A DNA stretch of 8,320 bases from an uncultured Lachnospiraceae bacterium (lineage in GTDB: Bacteria; Bacillota; Clostridia; Lachnospirales; Lachnospiraceae). The translations under genes and the position numbers were made by a program. The notes under the pieces are model-generated. The model made no database searches, was not told the origin of the DNA, and was given only the letters and a program-made list of their open reading frames with translations. Location of the stretch: NCBI GenBank assembly GCA_945827765.1, contig CALZPS010000055.1, forward strand, positions 1 to 8,320, in the 5' to 3' direction. Positions 1-5,716 of this stretch are shown here, one piece after another. Numbering within the stretch: the stretch's first letter is position 1; every line of letters starts with the position of its first letter.

Positions 1-47
1 GAGATCTAGTACGGTCTCGTGGGCTCGGAGATGTGTATAAGAGACAG
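1..47 (+). other. Illumina Nextera i7 adapter and Tn5 mosaic end (artefact)
   Basis: Bases 1-5 (GAGAT) match the end of the Illumina P7 primer. Bases 6-13 (CTAGTACG) read as an 8-base i7 index, which I recall as Nextera index N702 in primer orientation. Bases 14-47 are the 34-base Nextera read-2 transposase adapter beginning GTCTCGTGGGCTCGG, and bases 29-47 are the 19-bp Tn5 mosaic end AGATGTGTATAAGAGACAG. The order P7 tail, index, adapter, mosaic end is exactly that of a library molecule, so this is untrimmed adapter carried into the assembly and not genomic DNA. Open frames that start inside it (for example at 19 or 33) are spurious. Confidence 0.97.
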
Positions 48-240
48 GCGTCACTGGTGCTTATTCAGCAACGTACAATCCTGCCCCAAATACGGATATC
101 GTGGGATATTTTTTATGTCCATTTTTCCCTTGGTTCATCATCATGTTGGGGCGGGTCTCAAGGACAGTCAATCACTTCTGTGCAAGCACGGAGCGTGTTC
201 AGACCTTTTGACCCGGGCATCTTATTTAAAAACAAAAATA
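48..240. other. Upstream region of the ars operon, no recognised gene
   Basis: I see no confident gene here. On the + strand the frame from 50 stays open, without a start codon of its own, until a TGA at 209-211. It would be a C-terminal piece of about 53 residues with an aromatic, hydrophobic middle (CPFFPWFIIML) if it is coding, but I recognise no family. The other two + frames are also largely open, so openness here is weak evidence. The reverse strand carries only a short open stretch near 50-145. A TTGACC hexamer at 208-213 resembles a -35 box but has no good -10 at 16-18 bp. An arsR gene would be expected upstream of this operon; its C-terminus is not recognisable. Confidence 0.5.
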
Positions 241-262
241 TTGATACTTATAAATGTATCAA
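241..262 (+). promoter_or_regulatory. Perfect inverted repeat, likely ArsR-type operator over the -10 region
   Basis: TTGATAC at 241-247 and GTATCAA at 256-262 form a perfect 7-bp inverted repeat separated by the 8-bp AT-rich spacer TTATAAAT. The spacer contains TATAAA (249-254), which could serve as a -10 element; no strong -35 lies 17 bp before it. The repeat ends 19 bp before the permease ATG. ArsR/SmtB-family repressors bind AT-rich dyads overlapping the promoters of ars operons, so repression released by arsenite is the natural reading. The dyad is seen directly; the ArsR assignment is inference, as no arsR gene is present. Confidence 0.6.
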
Positions 263-267
263 ACTAA

Positions 268-278
268 AAGGAGGTGAT
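268..278 (+). promoter_or_regulatory. Near-perfect Shine-Dalgarno fixing the permease start
   Basis: AAGGAGGTGAT pairs with essentially the whole anti-Shine-Dalgarno end of 16S rRNA, with 7 bases between GGAGG and the ATG at 282. It decides the start of the permease, because the same frame stays open upstream into the adapter. Such a strong site suggests high translation once the operon is transcribed. Confidence 0.85.
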
Positions 279-281
279 TTT

Positions 282-1295
282 ATGCAGATATTGGGAGATT
301 TTTGGAACTTCTTTCAAAACCAGATTCTTGGAATGAAATGGCTCAGTGATGAAATAGGCTCTGTTTTGAATGCTGTAGGTTTTGATACCGGAGGGAAAAT
401 CGGAGGCAGTATTCAGTTTTTTGTTTATGACATGATAAAGATTATGGTACTGCTTGGTGTCCTGATTTTTTTTATCTCGTACATTCAGAGTTATTTTCCA
501 CCAGAGAGAACGAAGAAGATATTAGGAAGATTTCATGGAATTTGGACTAACATTATTGCGGCTTTGCTTGGAACGGTTACACCATTTTGTTCCTGTTCTT
601 CGATACCGTTATTTATCGGATTCACAAGTGCCGGACTGCCGATTGGGGTGACTTTTTCCTTTTTGATTTCCTCGCCGATGGTAGACCTTGGCTCTCTTGT
701 GCTGCTGATGAGCATTTTTGGCTGGAAGGTTGCTGTTGTGTATGTCATCTTAGGGCTTGTCATTGCAGTCCTCGGAGGTATGCTGATTGAAAAACTTCAT
801 CTTCAAAATCAAATTGAAGAATTTATCAGAAACGGCAAAAGTGTTGACCTGCCGCAGGATGCGCTGACTAAGAAGGACAGATGTAAATATGCGTGGGAGC
901 AGGTAATCGAAACAGCAAAGAAAGTATTTCCGTATGTCATTATCGGTGTTGGCATCGGAGCACTTATTCATAACTGGATTCCGGAAACTCTCATTGTAAA
1001 AGTACTTGGCACAGGTAATCCGTTTGGTGTGTTCATTGCCACAGTATGTGGAATCCCTATGTATGCAGATATTTTTGGCTGTATTCCTATTGCAGAAGCG
1101 TTATTGGCAAAGGGGGCGAGACTGGGGGTTGTACTTTCATTCATGATGGCTGTAACAACGCTTTCACTGCCTTCCATGATTATGCTAAAAAAAGCAGTGA
1201 AACCAAAGCTGCTGGGAATATTCGTTGCGATATGTACAATTGGCATTATCGTTGTCGGATATATGTTTAATGCGTTTCAGTACTTGCTTGTATGA
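282..1295 (+). CDS. ArsP/DUF318-family permease (predicted organoarsenical or arsenic efflux)
   Basis: This is a 337-residue polytopic inner-membrane protein of the PF03773 (ArsP_1, formerly DUF318) permease family. The family signature TPFCSCSSIPLF is at residues 100-111, with cysteines at 103 and 105 in the CSCSS core. A second conserved loop, CGIPMYADIFG, lies near 256-266. Hydrophobic segments lie near 50-70, 88-112, 118-146, 148-168, 215-232, 246-272, 280-302 and 310-335, with a charged cytoplasmic-type loop around 170-210. Characterised ArsP proteins, for example from Campylobacter, export trivalent organoarsenicals, and the CSCSS cysteines are thought to handle the metalloid. The ATG at 282 is chosen because of the strong Shine-Dalgarno; the open frame further upstream is adapter and leader. 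It heads a three-gene run with a thioredoxin-like protein and ArsC, which supports an arsenic role. Other PF03773 members have unknown substrates, so the exact cargo is inference. Confidence 0.9.
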   Translation: MQILGDFWNFFQNQILGMKWLSDEIGSVLNAVGFDTGGKIGGSIQFFVYDMIKIMVLLGVLIFFISYIQSYFPPERTKKILGRFHGIWTNIIAALLGTVTPFCSCSSIPLFIGFTSAGLPIGVTFSFLISSPMVDLGSLVLLMSIFGWKVAVVYVILGLVIAVLGGMLIEKLHLQNQIEEFIRNGKSVDLPQDALTKKDRCKYAWEQVIETAKKVFPYVIIGVGIGALIHNWIPETLIVKVLGTGNPFGVFIATVCGIPMYADIFGCIPIAEALLAKGARLGVVLSFMMAVTTLSLPSMIMLKKAVKPKLLGIFVAICTIGIIVVGYMFNAFQYLLV

Positions 1296-1348
1296 TAGCA
1301 GGCTGTGAAGGGCTTGCATTTTAATAACATTTTTAGGAGGATTTGATT

Positions 1349-1672
1349 ATGTCATTATTTGGTTTTGAAAAGAAGAAAGAGAAAGAAAAGATTCCGTCCG
1401 GCTGTTGTGGTGAGAACGTTGACGGTATCTGTTGTGTTAAGGTACTCGGAGCGGGTTGTAAATCCTGTCATGAGCAGTACGAGTACGCAAAGTCAGCAGT
1501 CAATGAATTAGGACTTGGTGTCGAGGTAGAGTACATCACCGATATGGAAAAGGTAATGTCCTATGGCGTTATGAGCATGCCTGCCATCGTGGTTAATGAT
1601 AAAGTTGTGTCTATGGGCAGAGTGCTGAAAGAGGCTGATGTGGTAAAGCTGCTGAAAAACTCGGTTGAATAA
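1349..1672 (+). CDS. Small cysteine-rich thioredoxin-fold protein of the ars operon
   Basis: This 107-residue soluble protein resembles the TM0996/MTH895 glutaredoxin-like group ('redox-active disulfide protein 2', thioredoxin family). The active-site motif GAGCKSC has a CXXC at residues 37-40, and a cis-proline loop SMPA is at 76-79, as expected for a thioredoxin fold. The N-terminus is a charged Lys/Glu tail (8-14) followed by two vicinal cysteine pairs, C19-C20 and C28-C29, just before the fold. With the CXXC this gives six cysteines in 22 residues, which is unusual. ATG 1349 is preferred over the in-frame TTG at 1343 because AGGAGG (1335-1340) is 8 bases before it. It lies 53 bp after the permease and 67 bp before arsC. 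Likely roles are reducing ArsC or the permease cysteines, or binding arsenite for export; these are inference. Confidence 0.85.
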   Translation: MSLFGFEKKKEKEKIPSGCCGENVDGICCVKVLGAGCKSCHEQYEYAKSAVNELGLGVEVEYITDMEKVMSYGVMSMPAIVVNDKVVSMGRVLKEADVVKLLKNSVE

Positions 1673-1739
1673 TCGCTCCATGCCGGGCATTCCGGATTTT
1701 TCAGACCGATTAAAAATTAGACGAAAGGAAATATCAAGA

Positions 1740-2135
1740 ATGGCTAAGAAAAAAATAGCTTTTATCTGTGTTCATAATTCCTGCCGCAGTCAGATGGCAG
1801 AGGCTCTTGGAAAGTATTTAGCCGGTGATGTTTTTGAAAGTTATTCTGCCGGAACAGAGACAAAGCCGCAGATAAATCAAGATGCTGTCAGAATCATGAA
1901 AGAGCTATACGGCATTGATATGGAGCAGACGCAGTACTCAAAACTGGTAGCGGATATACCGTTCCCGGATATAGCCATCTCTATGGGATGCGATGTTGGT
2001 TGTCCCTACATCGGCAGAGAGTTTGATGATAATTGGGGACTTCAAGACCCGACTGGAGAAAACGATGAAGTGTTTAAAGCTGTCATTAAGAAAATTGAAG
2101 AAAATATTATACGATTAAAAGAGCAAATCCGGTGA
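1740..2135 (+). CDS. arsC: Arsenate reductase, thioredoxin-coupled low-molecular-weight phosphatase type
   Basis: This cytoplasmic enzyme would reduce arsenate to arsenite through a low-molecular-weight tyrosine-phosphatase fold. The 131-residue length equals that of the Staphylococcus pI258 type. The P-loop FICVHNSCRSQMAEAL provides the nucleophile C10 and R16, with C15 also present. The redox pair that passes the disulfide to thioredoxin is C84 and C88 in MGCDVGCP. The acid loop DPTG contains D103. The pI258 enzyme uses C82 and C89; the tighter CX3C spacing here is, as I recall, common in clostridial homologues. ATG 1740 is chosen because an AAAGGAA site (1724-1730) precedes it and the product begins MAKKKIAFICVHNSCRS; an in-frame upstream extension to 1665 would overlap the previous gene and has no family support. 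Context: third gene of the operon, whose thioredoxin-like neighbour could recycle it. Confidence 0.95.
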   Translation: MAKKKIAFICVHNSCRSQMAEALGKYLAGDVFESYSAGTETKPQINQDAVRIMKELYGIDMEQTQYSKLVADIPFPDIAISMGCDVGCPYIGREFDDNWGLQDPTGENDEVFKAVIKKIEENIIRLKEQIR

Positions 2136-2185
2136 TATAGACAGGGACAGTATTAAACATGCAAAAAAACTAATTTGCTCCTTCC

Positions 2186-2214
2186 TTTACATTGTAAAAA
2201 AAAGAAGTTATAAT
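2186..2214 (+). promoter_or_regulatory. Sigma-A-type promoter for the MATE gene
   Basis: TTTACA (2186-2191, five of six matches to TTGACA) and TATAAT (2209-2214, perfect) are separated by 17 bp, with an A-rich spacer. Transcription would start near 2221, leaving a leader of about 85 bases before the ATG at 2306. The MATE gene therefore appears to be transcribed independently of the ars operon, whose last gene ends at 2135. I see no convincing terminator between them. Confidence 0.8.
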
Positions 2215-2232
2215 AAATAATTATGAGATACG

Positions 2233-2274
2233 CGGAGAAATCCGTAAGCATCAGAGGGTAAAATGCTTTTGCCC
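2233..2274 (+). promoter_or_regulatory. Structured 5' leader of the MATE gene with alternative hairpins
   Basis: Three pairings can be drawn. CGGA (2233-2236) pairs with TCCG (2241-2244) over a GAAA tetraloop. GGGTAAAA (2256-2263) pairs with TTTTGCCC (2267-2274) with one G-U wobble and a 3-base loop. AAGCAT (2246-2251) pairs with ATGCTT (2263-2268) and would exclude the second helix. There is no U-run after the 3' helix, so it is not an intrinsic terminator. I do not recognise a known riboswitch class. The mutually exclusive helices could be chance in a short leader. Confidence 0.35.
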
Positions 2275-2305
2275 CCAACATCAATGAGAAGAAAGAGAGC
2301 AGAAT

Positions 2306-3676
2306 ATGAACAGAACAGATAATCCATTGGGAGTGCAGCCGGTAGGGCGGCTTCTTCGTAAATTTGCCATTCCCAGTATTGTGGCAATGCTGGTGGGAGC
2401 GCTCTATAATATGGTTGACCAGATTTTTATCGGACACAGTATCGGAGAATTGGGAAATGCGGCGACGAATGTAGCCTTTCCGCTGACGACGAGCTGTACG
2501 GCGCTTGCATTGCTGTTCGGCATCGGTGCGGCCTCTGCATTCAACCTGTCCATGGGGCGCGGAGATAAGGGGAGAGCCCTTTATTATATCGGGAATGCAG
2601 TGGTTTTGATGTTTGGAAGCGGCGTAGTGCTGGCTTTGATTGCAGAGATTTTTCTGGATCCTCTGTTGGTGTTTTTCGGTTCGCCGGATAACGTTCTTGG
2701 TCTGAGCAGGGAATATGTGCGGATCACAGCGATTGGTTTTCCTTTTTTAATACTGACCACCGGCGGTGCACATTTGGTACGGGCGGATGGAAGCCCCACG
2801 TATTCCATGCTCTGCAATCTTACCGGCGCTGTGATTAATACCATATTGGATCCATTGTTTATTTTCGGGTTTGGTATGGGAATGACCGGTGCGGCGCTGG
2901 CAACGATTATCGGTCAGGTTGCCTCTGCCGTGATGGTGTTCTGCTATCTGCGCCGATATAAGGCCGGCCCGCTTACAAAAGAGCATCTACGGCCGAGATT
3001 AACCTATGCAGGTTATGCCATGAGTCTGGGGATGGCTCAGTGTTTTAATCAGATGGCGATGATGGTGGTGCAGATTGTCATGAATAATTCCCTGAAACAC
3101 TATGGAGCCTTGTCCATCTATGGGGAATCCATTCCTCTGGCCTGCTCCGGAATTATCAATAAAGTAAGTTTTATCTTTTTCGCTTTCTGTATCGGAATCG
3201 CTCAGGGCATGCAGCCTATTTCCAGCTTTAACTATGGCGCAAAGCAGTATGATCGTGTGAAAAAGGTGATTCTTCTGAGTATGGGAACGGGACAGCTCAT
3301 TTGCATGACTGCATTTGCCATGTTCCAACTGTTTCCAAGGCAGATTATCAGTCTGTTTGGAAATGGATCCGAACTGTATTTTACATTTGCGGAACGGTAT
3401 TTTCATATTTATCTGTTCTTCACCTTTATCAATAATATTCAGCCTATGTCGTCCACCTTCTTTTCCTCTATTGGAAAACCGAAGAAGGGAACCTTTCTGG
3501 CGATGACCAGGCAGATTCTGTTTCTACTGCCATTGATTTTGATTTTCCCGTTGTTTATGGGAATTGACGGAATTATGTATGCAGGACCCGTTGCGGATCT
3601 GCTGGCGGCTATCATCTCGTCAGTATTCCTGATAAATGAGATAAAGAAAATGGGGAGAGGGTGCGATGAGTGTTAA
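2306..3676 (+). CDS. MATE-family multidrug efflux transporter, MepA-like
   Basis: This 456-residue inner-membrane protein belongs to the multidrug and toxic compound extrusion family, with the length and hydrophobic pattern of a 12-helix cation-coupled antiporter. The N-terminal segment IPSIVAMLVGALYNMVDQIF (residues 22-41), followed by IGHSIGELGNAATNVAFPL, is typical of MepA-like members. The second half repeats the architecture, with MAQCFNQMAMM and GIAQGMQPISSFNYGAKQYD resembling conserved half-repeat motifs. Substrates are usually cationic drugs and dyes, exported against Na+ or H+; the actual cargo cannot be read from sequence. The start is ATG 2306, with only a weak purine-rich GAGAAGAAAGAGAG ribosome site. 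It has its own promoter and leader, and is 100 bp upstream of rsmH on the same strand. Confidence 0.93.
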   Translation: MNRTDNPLGVQPVGRLLRKFAIPSIVAMLVGALYNMVDQIFIGHSIGELGNAATNVAFPLTTSCTALALLFGIGAASAFNLSMGRGDKGRALYYIGNAVVLMFGSGVVLALIAEIFLDPLLVFFGSPDNVLGLSREYVRITAIGFPFLILTTGGAHLVRADGSPTYSMLCNLTGAVINTILDPLFIFGFGMGMTGAALATIIGQVASAVMVFCYLRRYKAGPLTKEHLRPRLTYAGYAMSLGMAQCFNQMAMMVVQIVMNNSLKHYGALSIYGESIPLACSGIINKVSFIFFAFCIGIAQGMQPISSFNYGAKQYDRVKKVILLSMGTGQLICMTAFAMFQLFPRQIISLFGNGSELYFTFAERYFHIYLFFTFINNIQPMSSTFFSSIGKPKKGTFLAMTRQILFLLPLILIFPLFMGIDGIMYAGPVADLLAAIISSVFLINEIKKMGRGCDEC

Positions 3677-3776
3677 AGTTGCATAGAAGAAACAGAGATT
3701 TTTGGGCAAGGGAGAAGAAAGGTGAACAGCATTCTGGCATAGATCTTGTTCCGGACACTAAGCGAGTTTTTGGAGA

Positions 3777-4841
3777 ATGAAAATTGAAAATCTGGAAAAA
3801 CATCATAAACGGCGTGTCCGCTATTCCGGCACGCATCCGAAGAATTATAAAGAAAAGTACAAGGAGCATAATCCGGAAAAATATGCAGATACCATAGAAA
3901 AAGTTATCCGCAAGGGCAGTACCCCGGCCGGCATGCACATTTCTATTATGGTAAAGGAGATTTTGGATTTCCTTCAGATTCAGCCGGGACAGACTGGTCT
4001 TGATGCAACTCTGGGGTATGGCGGACACACGAAGGAGATGCTGAAATGCCTCCGGGGGCAGGGACATATTTATGGGCTTGACGTGGATCCGATAGAATCT
4101 GCAAAGACGAAGGAACGTCTGGCAAAACAGGGTTTCGGGGAGGATATCCTCACCGTGCGCCTGCAGAATTTTGCAGATATCGATCAGGTATCCCGGGAGA
4201 CGGGAAAGAAGTTTGACTTTATTCTGGCGGATCTGGGTGTATCCTCCATGCAGATTGACAATCCGGACAGGGGATTTTCCTATAAGGTGGAAGGACCTCT
4301 GGATTTGCGTATGAATCCGGAAAAGGGTGTCAGCGCAGCAGAGCGGCTTAAGACGGTTTCCGGAGAAGAACTGCAGGGGATGCTGGTGGAAAATGCAGAC
4401 GAACCTTATGCAGAAGAGATTGCAAAGACAGTTCTGAATTGGCGCAGCAAAGGACGAGCAATTGAGACAACCACACAGTTGAAGGAAATCATTGAAGAAG
4501 CTCTTTGTTTTCTTCCGGAGAAGGAACGAAAAGAAATGGTAAAGAAATCCTGCCAGCGGACCTTTCAGGCACTTCGCATTGATATCAACAGTGAGTTTGA
4601 AGTATTGTACGCATTTCTGGAAAAACTTCCGGAGGTGCTTGCGCCGAATGGACGGGTGGCGATTCTGACTTTCCATTCCGGAGAGGACAGGCTGGTGAAG
4701 AAGTCCTTTAAGGAATTCCAGAAGGAGGGAATCTACAGCGAGGTTTCCAGGGACGTGATTCGTCCTTCTGCGGAGGAATGTGCGAGAAACAGCCGGGCAA
4801 AGTCTACGAAGATGCGCTGGGCGATACGGGCGGAAATGTAA
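3777..4841 (+). CDS. rsmH: 16S rRNA (cytosine(1402)-N(4))-methyltransferase, long form
   Basis: This cytoplasmic SAM-dependent enzyme of the RsmH (MraW) family methylates N4 of C1402 in the ribosomal P site. Landmarks in order: TPAGMHISIMVKEIL (49-63), replacing the usual H-x-PVLL start; SAM motif DATLGYGGHT (76-85); acidic ribose-binding LDVDP (101-105); ADLGVSSMQIDNPDRGFSY (151-169) and GPLDLRMN (173-180); RTFQALRIDIN (261-271); LTFHSGEDRLVK (297-308); C-terminal RPSAEECARNSRAKSTKMRW. At 354 residues it is about 40 longer than the standard 310-residue enzyme, because of a basic N-terminal extension (1-48). It is not in a dcw cell-division cluster (no mraZ, ftsL or pbp nearby), so it may be a second copy. 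The start is ATG 3777 with a GGAG only 1 base upstream, a poor ribosome site, but the extension matches long-form homologues as I recall them. Confidence 0.92.
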   Translation: MKIENLEKHHKRRVRYSGTHPKNYKEKYKEHNPEKYADTIEKVIRKGSTPAGMHISIMVKEILDFLQIQPGQTGLDATLGYGGHTKEMLKCLRGQGHIYGLDVDPIESAKTKERLAKQGFGEDILTVRLQNFADIDQVSRETGKKFDFILADLGVSSMQIDNPDRGFSYKVEGPLDLRMNPEKGVSAAERLKTVSGEELQGMLVENADEPYAEEIAKTVLNWRSKGRAIETTTQLKEIIEEALCFLPEKERKEMVKKSCQRTFQALRIDINSEFEVLYAFLEKLPEVLAPNGRVAILTFHSGEDRLVKKSFKEFQKEGIYSEVSRDVIRPSAEECARNSRAKSTKMRWAIRAEM

Positions 4842-4865
4842 TGAAAAAGAAAACCAGAAAAAAGT
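4842..4865 (+). pseudogene. Possible 5' stub of a gene coupled to rsmH
   Basis: The rsmH stop overlaps a new ATG (TAATG at 4839-4843), the classical arrangement for translational coupling. The next eight codons encode a lysine/arginine-rich start, MKKKTRKK, plausible for a small or membrane protein. From about 4866 the frame becomes Arg/Pro/Trp-rich antisense translation of another fragment and loses all resemblance to a gene. I read this as a gene cut off after about 24 bases by the first joint of the scrambled block. A chance ATG is the alternative. Confidence 0.3.
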
Positions 4866-4940
4866 CCCCGTCGCGTGCGGCACAGAATTGGTTATCTCCA
4901 CCATATCCCGCCCGCCGCGGCGTACACAGAGCAGGCTCAT
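4866..4940 (-). pseudogene. Inverted short fragment resembling a histidine-kinase catalytic domain
   Basis: Read on the - strand, this stretch encodes LLCVRRGGRDMVEITNSVPH followed by ATG, in the same frame as the adjoining lipoprotein fragment. The pattern (hydrophobic strand, VRRGGRD, MVEITNSV) resembles the beta-strand pair before the G-box/F-box of HATPase_c domains, where sequences such as VLEITNSVP lead into LFERFYR. That is the kind of segment missing from the + strand kinase fragment at about 6000. At 75 bases the match is short and rests on my recollection of kinase sequences, so it may be chance or belong to another gene. Confidence 0.35.
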
Positions 4941-4978
4941 GTTGTGTGATGTGGAGGCGGAAGAACTCTTTGTTCCAG

Positions 4979-5036
4979 CGCGGCCGCCCATTCCGTGCTC
5001 GCTGCCTCCGAATATTCCGTTATCGCGGCCGCCCAT
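4979..5036 (-). repeat. Two copies of a 13-bp repeat encoding MGGR
   Basis: CGCGGCCGCCCAT occurs at 4979-4991 and again at 5024-5036, a spacing of 45 bp or 15 codons, in frame in the lipoprotein fragment, where each copy encodes MGGR. Each copy contains a NotI site (GCGGCCGC). The Gly-rich loop is a likely natural repeat of the protein, but such GC-rich copies are also sites where strand switching or deletion happens easily; the recognisable lipoprotein sequence ends at the left copy. Confidence 0.75.
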
Positions 5037-5715
5037 CCCGCTGGAGTCGGTGCCGCCTGCAGCTATGGAGATGTCGGCATTGGTGATTCGTACACTGTCG
5101 TTCGCGTCCAGACCATGGGAGGCGGAGTTGACAGTATAGGTCCCGCTGGTGAAGACTAAATCGTCCTTACAAACAATGCCATGATCTGCGGGAGAGGTGA
5201 CAGAGAGCGTTCCCGAACCGTTGAAAGTCAAATCCTGCTTTGAAAAAACAGTGGCGTCGATATTATTTTCGTCGATGGCAGTAAAAGTACCGCCGTTTTC
5301 TAACATATTCTCTGTGTCTTCTGCCAGAGTGACGAACACTTTATCGGCGGTGCGTATATACAGTGCGGCAGAAGTTTCACTGCAGATGGATACTCCGTTT
5401 AAGACAAGCTGTGGCTTATCCGTTTCTTCGGCATCCACGATAATCATACCATCGTTGAGTGTACCGGAAAGTATATATGTGCCCTCGTCGGTAATAGTCA
5501 CGGTCGTTTTGGAAATCTTTACGGAATCTGAGGTGCAGGAAACGGAGTTTCCGTTCAGCTTGATCAGGACACTGGTGGTTTCATCATAGCCGACCTCAAA
5601 GTCCCGGTCGGTAAAAATATCTTCATCGTTCGCCGAAAAATCGACTTCTGTGGGAGTTCCGGTGCTGTTCGTACTATCAGTATTATTTTCGTTAGAATCC
5701 GTGGATTTACCACCG
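4979..5715 (-). pseudogene. Truncated Cthe_2159-family carbohydrate-binding lipoprotein
   Basis: On the - strand about 240 codons encode the N-terminal half of a Cthe_2159 (PF14262) carbohydrate-binding beta-helix protein. It begins with a Ser/Asn/Thr-rich linker (GGKSTDSNENNTDSTNSTG) typical of the stretch after a lipoprotein cysteine. Recognisable blocks follow: DIFTDRDFEVGYDE, VTITDEGTYILSGTLNDGMI, VDAEETDKPQLVLNGVSI, DKVFVTLAEDTENMLENGGT, FSKQDLTFNGSGTLSVTSP, DDLVFTSGTYTVNSASHGLD, then a Gly-rich tail with two GMGGR copies. The signal peptide is missing: upstream of GGKS the sequence switches at about 5716 to histidine kinase on the other strand. The C-terminal half is also missing, and DISIAAGGTDSSG may mark an internal deletion, because homologues usually continue AGKDGIHAEN there. 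Intact members are surface proteins of roughly 500-650 residues; this piece has no start, export signal or end and should be non-functional. Confidence 0.8.
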
Positions 5716-5716
5716 G

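Noticed and set aside
33..281. An 83-codon N-terminal extension of the permease frame
   Set aside because: It begins inside the Nextera adapter, has no hydrophobic or family-like sequence, and a near-perfect Shine-Dalgarno stands directly before the ATG at 282.
1665..1739. Upstream extension of arsC
   Set aside because: It overlaps the thioredoxin gene, lacks a ribosome site, and ArsC homologues start at the M-x-K-K-x-I-A-F-I-C position, giving the standard 131 residues from 1740.
2161..2178. Possible terminator after arsC (GCAAA...TTTGC)
   Set aside because: The stem is only 5 bp, AT-rich and lacks a following T-run, so it is not a convincing intrinsic terminator.
4778..5139. Two overlapping Arg/Pro-rich plus-strand open frames after rsmH
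   Set aside because: Their composition is that of antisense translation of GC-rich sequence and they overlap the rsmH end. Only the TAATG-coupled first eight codons at 4842 seem worth keeping, with low confidence.
5197..5589. A 130-residue plus-strand open frame
   Set aside because: It is the antisense shadow of the lipoprotein fragment, whose minus-strand translation matches a known family.
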